From the NCBI GenBank assembly GCA_964385465.1, contig CAYLPJ010000003.1:62001-126000 (forward strand): 64,000 bases of DNA, written 5' to 3'. The notes under the pieces were generated by a model, which saw only the letters and a program-made list of their open reading frames with translations, made no database searches and was not told the origin of the DNA. Positions 61,301 to 64,000 of the stretch are shown here, one piece after another (within the stretch, counting starts at the first letter, position 1; each line of letters opens with the position of its first letter). Position numbers and translations under genes: made by a program. The stretch comes from CAYLPJ01 sp964385465. Lineage in GTDB: Bacteria > Planctomycetota > Phycisphaerae > SM23-33.

Positions 61301-61552
61301 CAGATCCCGTTCTACCCGCGGGGGATGGTCCTCGCCGGCGACGTGCTCTTGCTCGCCGGGCCCGAGCGCGTCGAGGACTTCCATGCCGCACAGCCGGGCG
61401 GCAAGGTCCACCTCTGGGCCGTCAACCCCGACACCGGCGAGCCGCTGTCCAAGGCCACGCTCGACGCCCCGCCGGTCTACGACAGCCTCGCCGCCGCCGC
61501 CGGCCGACTGTACCTCACCACCACCGCCGGGCAGGTCGTCTGCCTGCGCTGA
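58316..61552 (+). CDS. secreted methyltransferase-like domain fused to a PQQ beta-propeller, 1078 aa
   Basis: Signal peptide (LLAACWVALFAAAAAAA). Residues of about 28-145 look like a small SAM-methyltransferase fold: LIVHVGCGDGRVTAALRV, the acidic LDGDASNVAAARERFV and ENLVNLLVVGAG. Two propellers of PQQ type follow: HYLHGPDNNAVAADTAVQPP, ALDAATGAELRSYA, ALDAAAGSELWNVQ, CLDAENGKPLWSFPAGSRVD and WAVNPDTGEPLSKATLD. A basic insert (KGRKGRKRRGRKPR) lies near the C-terminus. SAM is not normally outside the cytoplasm, so the first domain is probably a pseudo-enzyme or sugar-binding relic. GGAAAGG precedes the ATG. It is 48 bases after the esterase gene. Confidence 0.85.
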   Translation: MRRRALLAACWVALFAAAAAAADTGTPAELVERSGVAGGLIVHVGCGDGRVTAALRVNERYVVQGLDGDASNVAAARERFVQRGLSGPVTAKVWDGPRLPYAENLVNLLVVGAGAKVADAEALRVLRPDGVLLRRTADGWAKTAKPRPAEIDDWTHYLHGPDNNAVAADTAVQPPRSLQWVAGPKWGRSHDHLSSVSAVVSANGRMFAIVDEGPTASVKAASKWRLVARDAFNGVLLWKRAIEPWEHQLRPFRSGPAEMPRRLVAVGDRVFVTPGYGKPVLALDAATGAELRSYAGTANAHEILHSDGRLYVVVSEPLEADSPTTGRIVRRMDVWRGFYQEYATRYEPKHLVAIDAATGKRLWEKDDADVAGILPLTLTLDDGRLFFQNAGRLIALDAAAGSELWNVQRPGPRGRYAWLTPTVVAVDGVVLSADRAAEKPVDTGRGKDAGEAEPVEYRVSANHILTEGRLIAFSAETGKRLWDAPCHEGFNAPADVLVIGGRLYSGILAWGRQPGITKIYDLHTGEVVATKKPDQKLYTLGFGHHRCHRNRATTRYIIQGRAGIEFIDVRDPDRVDVSHWVRGACQYGTLPCNGLMYAPTHPCACYVAAKLSGFNALSGERPETGQPVEELTVKGPAFGKIVPDAGAADPADWPTLRHDPARSGSTAAAVGTELAPAWKTPLPGPLTAVTVADGRLFVARREAGEVRCLDAENGKPLWSFPAGSRVDSPPAVCGNAVYFGSADGWIYCLRAADGELAWRYRVAPEARQVVAYGRLESAWPVHGTVLVRPGPQQGKPLAYAAAGRSSYVDGGVFLCAVDAATGEPRFRRRLCSLDPETGQEPQKNVRGVSMPGHIPDVLASEGDALFMRHARFDLAGRPLKEYVDHLFCSAGFVDDTWWHRTYLQIGRYMRGGYGGWGRAGNENVSGKALVRRGGKAFGFGRKKYIVTGSHIGMQAECHLFAADLNPPADKASAAKGRKGRKRRGRKPRHAYTWSKQIPFYPRGMVLAGDVLLLAGPERVEDFHAAQPGGKVHLWAVNPDTGEPLSKATLDAPPVYDSLAAAAGRLYLTTTAGQVVCLR

Positions 61553-61581
61553 CGCCCCGGCCCGAGAAGGAGACACCGCCG

Positions 61582-62715
61582 TTGGCCAGAAAGAAACGCA
61601 AGACCTCCCGCGCCGCCGCCAAGCCGAAGCGCGACCCCAACCGCAAGGCCGCCGCGCCGCGGCTGGCCTACAAGCCCCGCGACCCCAAGGGCTATCGCCC
61701 GAACATCGGGCTGATCGCCTGCGGCGGGATCACCGGCTCGCACCTGAAGGCCTACCGCAAGGCCGGCTACAAGGTGGTGGCCATGTGCGACCTCATCGAG
61801 GAACGGATGGTCGCCCGCCGCGACGAGTTCTATCCCGACGCCGACCTGTACGCCGACTACCGCGACCTGCTCGCCCGCGAGGACATCGAGGTCGTCGACG
61901 TCGCCACGCACCCCGCCGACCGGGAACCGATCCTCGAGGACGCCCTCAAGGCCGGCAAGCACGTCCTCAGCCAGAAGCCCTTCGTGCTGGACCTGGACTT
62001 CGGGCGCAAGCTCGTCCGCCTCGCCAAGCGCAAGGGCGTCAAGCTCGCCGTCAACCAGAACGGGCGGTGGTCGCCGCCCTGGAGCTACATCCGCCAGGCC
62101 ATCCAGCGCGGGCTGATCGGCGAGGTCATCGCCGCGCACCTCTCGGTCCACTGGAACCACAACTGGGTCAAGGGAACCAGCTTCGAGAAGGTCAAGCACT
62201 GCATCCTCTACGACTTCGCCATCCACTGGTTCGACATCCTCACCTGCTTCATGGGCAGCCGAAGGCCCAAGGCGGTCTACGCCTCCTCGGCCGTCTCGCC
62301 GGGACAGGTCGCCAAGCCCTACATGCTCGGCCAGGCGGCCGTCGAGTACGCCGGCGCCCAGGCCTCGCTGACGTTCGACGCCGACGTCCGCTTCGGCGGG
62401 CAGGACCGCACCTACGTGGCGGGCACCGAGGGGGCGCTGGTGGCCCTCGCGGCCGAGGGCGGGGGCCCGGAGGTCGCGCTGTACACGGCCAAGGGCAAGG
62501 CGACGCCGACGCTCCAGGGCCAGTGGTTCTGCGACGGGTTCCACGGGACGATGGGCGAGCTGCTCTGCGCGATCGCCGAGGACCGCGAGCCGTTCAACAG
62601 CGCCCGCAACAACCTCCACAGCCTCGCCCTCTGCTTCGCCGCCGTCGCCAGCGCCGAGACGGGCAAACCCGTCAAGCCGGGCTCGGTCAAGGCGCTCAAG
62701 AAGGCATGGATGTAG
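61582..62715 (+). CDS. Gfo/Idh/MocA family oxidoreductase, 377 aa
   Basis: The likely start is TTG at 61582, which has AAGGAG nine bases upstream; no ATG or GTG lies close. After a basic N-terminus (KKRKTSRAAAKPKRDPNRKA) comes the Rossmann domain: NIGLIACGGITGSHLKAYRK, VVAMCDLIEERMVARRDEF, VVDVATHPADREPILEDALK and KHVLSQKPFVLDLDFGRKLV (the EKP motif is QKP here). The C-terminal half is the substrate domain with WNHNWVKGT and DFAIHWFDIL, giving the catalytic His region. Enzymes of this family oxidise or reduce sugars with NAD(P). It follows the propeller gene by 29 bases and closes the rightward locus. Confidence 0.9.
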   Translation: MARKKRKTSRAAAKPKRDPNRKAAAPRLAYKPRDPKGYRPNIGLIACGGITGSHLKAYRKAGYKVVAMCDLIEERMVARRDEFYPDADLYADYRDLLAREDIEVVDVATHPADREPILEDALKAGKHVLSQKPFVLDLDFGRKLVRLAKRKGVKLAVNQNGRWSPPWSYIRQAIQRGLIGEVIAAHLSVHWNHNWVKGTSFEKVKHCILYDFAIHWFDILTCFMGSRRPKAVYASSAVSPGQVAKPYMLGQAAVEYAGAQASLTFDADVRFGGQDRTYVAGTEGALVALAAEGGGPEVALYTAKGKATPTLQGQWFCDGFHGTMGELLCAIAEDREPFNSARNNLHSLALCFAAVASAETGKPVKPGSVKALKKAWM

Positions 62716-62748
62716 CGGGCGGGCGCTGCGGGACGGATCGAACGCGGG

Positions 62749-64000
62749 TTACTTCCGTCGCTTCCTCTTCCGGCCGCCGCGGGGCTTGAGGGGCCAGAAG
62801 GGGTCGGGGACGTGGGATTGCTTCATGACCTCGGCCATGCGGGCGACGACGGCGGGGTGGTCGGCGGACAGGTCCGTCGTCTCGCCGGGGTCCCGGGACA
62901 GGTCGAACAGTTGGATCGGGCTCTCCGTCCCGCGGCGCAGGCCCTTCCATTTGCCCATGCGTACCGCCTGCTGCGAGCCCTTGGGGAACTCCCAGTACAT
63001 CGCCTCGCGGGGCTTCTGCCGCTTGCCCAGCAGCGTCGGCACCACGCTCATGCCGTCCACGGCCTTCGGCGCGGGCGCGCCGGCGAGGTCGCAGAACGTC
63101 CGGAACACGTCGCGCATGCCCCAGACGAACCCGCTGGTCGCGCCCGCCGGCGTGTGGCCGGGCCAGCGGACGGCCATCGCCGCCCGGATGCCGCCCTCGT
63201 GCAGCGTGCGCTTGATGCCCTGGAACGGGCCGTTGGAGCCCAGGGGCTTGACGAACGGGCCGTTGGGGCCGTTGTCGGACGTGTAGAAGACGATGGTGTT
63301 CCCGTCGATGCCGAGCTCCTCGAGCAGGTCCAGGACCTTGCCCACCGTCGTGTCGGCGCGGGTGATCATCGCGGCGTAGTTGCGGACCTTCGCCGGCCAG
63401 GGCTTGTCCTTGTAGGGCGCCAGGGCCGGGTCGTCGTCGGGGATCGTGTACCGCCCGTGCGGCAGGCAGTAGGGCAGGTACAGGAAGAAGGGGCGGTCCT
63501 TGTTCTCGCGGATGAACCGCAGCGTGTCGTCCTCGAAGATGTAGTGCGAGTAGCGCTTCTGCGTCTTCATCCGCTCGCCGTTGCGCCACAGCCAGTCGGT
63601 GTGGTGGTCGTGGGCGTGGACCTGGTCGAGGTAGCCCAGGAAGTGGTCGAAGCCCTGCTTGTCCGGCGTCCCCGCCGTGCCGGGGTTGCCCAGCCCCCAC
63701 TTGCCGATCCCGCCGGTGACGTAGCCTGCCCGCTGGAGGGCCTCGGCGACGGTGACGTCCTCGTTCTTCAGGAAGACCAAACCCTTGTCGTCGCTGCGGT
63801 CGACGTGGGCGTGGGCGCGGTTGTCGCGGCGGCGGCAGTGGCCGGTGTGCAGGCCGGTCATCAGGACGCATCGCGTCGGCCCGCAGACGGCCGAGCCGGA
63901 GTAGTGGTCCGTGAACCGCGTGCCCTCGGCGCACATGCGGTCGAACGCCGGCGTCCGGACGTGCCTGGAGCCCATGGCCCCGAAGTCCCCCCAGCCGGCG
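62749..64000 (-). CDS. sulfatase (N-terminus beyond window)
   Basis: A type I sulfatase open through the right window edge; the visible part starts within the N-terminal Asp-metal region (WGDFGAMGSRHVRTPAFDRM) and includes the modified-residue motif SAVCGPTRCVLMTG, where Cys of C-x-P-T-R is converted to formylglycine. Further metal/active segments are GIGKWGLGN, LPYCLPHGRYTIPDD and VFYTSDNGPNGPF, and the C-terminal PIQLFDLSRDPGETTDLSAD. It cleaves sulfate esters; export is likely but its signal lies outside the window. It needs a formylglycine-generating enzyme elsewhere. It converges on the Gfo/Idh/MocA gene with a 33-base gap. The C-terminus is basic (RGGRKRKRRK). Confidence 0.95.
   Translation of the reverse strand, partial: AGWGDFGAMGSRHVRTPAFDRMCAEGTRFTDHYSGSAVCGPTRCVLMTGLHTGHCRRRDNRAHAHVDRSDDKGLVFLKNEDVTVAEALQRAGYVTGGIGKWGLGNPGTAGTPDKQGFDHFLGYLDQVHAHDHHTDWLWRNGERMKTQKRYSHYIFEDDTLRFIRENKDRPFFLYLPYCLPHGRYTIPDDDPALAPYKDKPWPAKVRNYAAMITRADTTVGKVLDLLEELGIDGNTIVFYTSDNGPNGPFVKPLGSNGPFQGIKRTLHEGGIRAAMAVRWPGHTPAGATSGFVWGMRDVFRTFCDLAGAPAPKAVDGMSVVPTLLGKRQKPREAMYWEFPKGSQQAVRMGKWKGLRRGTESPIQLFDLSRDPGETTDLSADHPAVVARMAEVMKQSHVPDPFWPLKPRGGRKRKRRK

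Noticed and set aside
56567..61576. A 1669-codon minus-strand frame opposite the esterase and propeller genes
   Set aside because: Shadow frame with low-complexity composition and no recognisable domain.
1..64000. CRISPR arrays, tRNA and rRNA genes
   Set aside because: No regularly spaced direct repeats, tRNA T-loop/acceptor patterns or rRNA-like segments were seen. A dedicated scan (tRNAscan-SE, CRISPRCasFinder) would settle this.

Overview
The window is very GC-rich (about 70% in most genes) and reads as a chromosomal segment of a Planctomycetota bacterium, probably Phycisphaerae-like. That placement is inferred from gene content: sulfatase, sialate O-acetylesterase, DUF4838, GH2-like and PQQ-propeller proteins, signal-peptide-bearing Gfo/PQQ/sulfatase neighbourhoods, an LptD outer-membrane assembly protein and an orphan ParB. 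No tRNA, rRNA or CRISPR array was found. Most long open frames opposite real genes are high-GC shadows and are omitted.

Layout. 1-9.3 kb: a DJ-1/PfpI protein cut by the window edge, a giant secreted GH2-like protein, then an alpha/beta hydrolase, a bacterial GH3-type acyl-adenylating enzyme and a secreted PQQ propeller. 9.3-11.5 kb: a lower-GC insert carrying a DUF4276 (TOPRIM-like) gene and an AAA ATPase with a 4-base overlap, lying between two copies of a PQQ-gene 3' end. It looks like a laterally acquired defence-type module. 11.5-19.3 kb: lptD with a strong promoter, then a leftward run nadE - zinc-ribbon membrane protein - nitroreductase - methyltransferase. 19.3-24.3 kb: small lipoprotein, cupin, TIM-barrel isomerase, UroD-like protein, nth, dUTPase-like protein and a membrane protein. 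24.4-27.5 kb: asnB with an AT-rich patch, two parS sites in a repeat-rich intergenic region, and parB. 27.7-35 kb: a leftward operon thioredoxin - DUF302 - MMPL/RND transporter - LolA-like protein - DUF1302-like outer-membrane protein, followed by a TRASH/YHS-like protein, with twin palindromic operators upstream. 35.2-41.4 kb: a hypothetical protein, a PAS/sigma-54 activator, a HEAT-like membrane protein and fumC. 41.5-50.2 kb: TPR-like protein, DUF4838 protein, metallophosphoesterase, transketolase and a PfkB kinase, all leftward. 50.4-51.3 kb: a consensus promoter, a short structured RNA with its own terminator, and a HAD hydrolase. 51.6-64 kb: a carbohydrate-uptake and processing locus.

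The last locus is the most unusual. Its two ABC permease genes are both heavily rebuilt. The first fuses a secreted sugar-binding protein to a MalF-like permease that carries four extra membrane helices. The second is a MalG-like permease with a roughly 390-residue extracytoplasmic insert made of about four repeats resembling the 'YG-x-x-x-x-LN-x-x-x-GT' signature of GH42-type glycosidases. They are followed by a sialate O-acetylesterase-like esterase, a secreted protein joining a methyltransferase-like fold to a PQQ propeller, a Gfo/Idh/MocA oxidoreductase and, convergently, a sulfatase. No ATPase gene is present in the window, so a shared MsmX/MalK-type ATPase elsewhere would be needed. Together the genes suggest capture and breakdown of decorated (sulfated or acetylated) polysaccharide; that function is inference.
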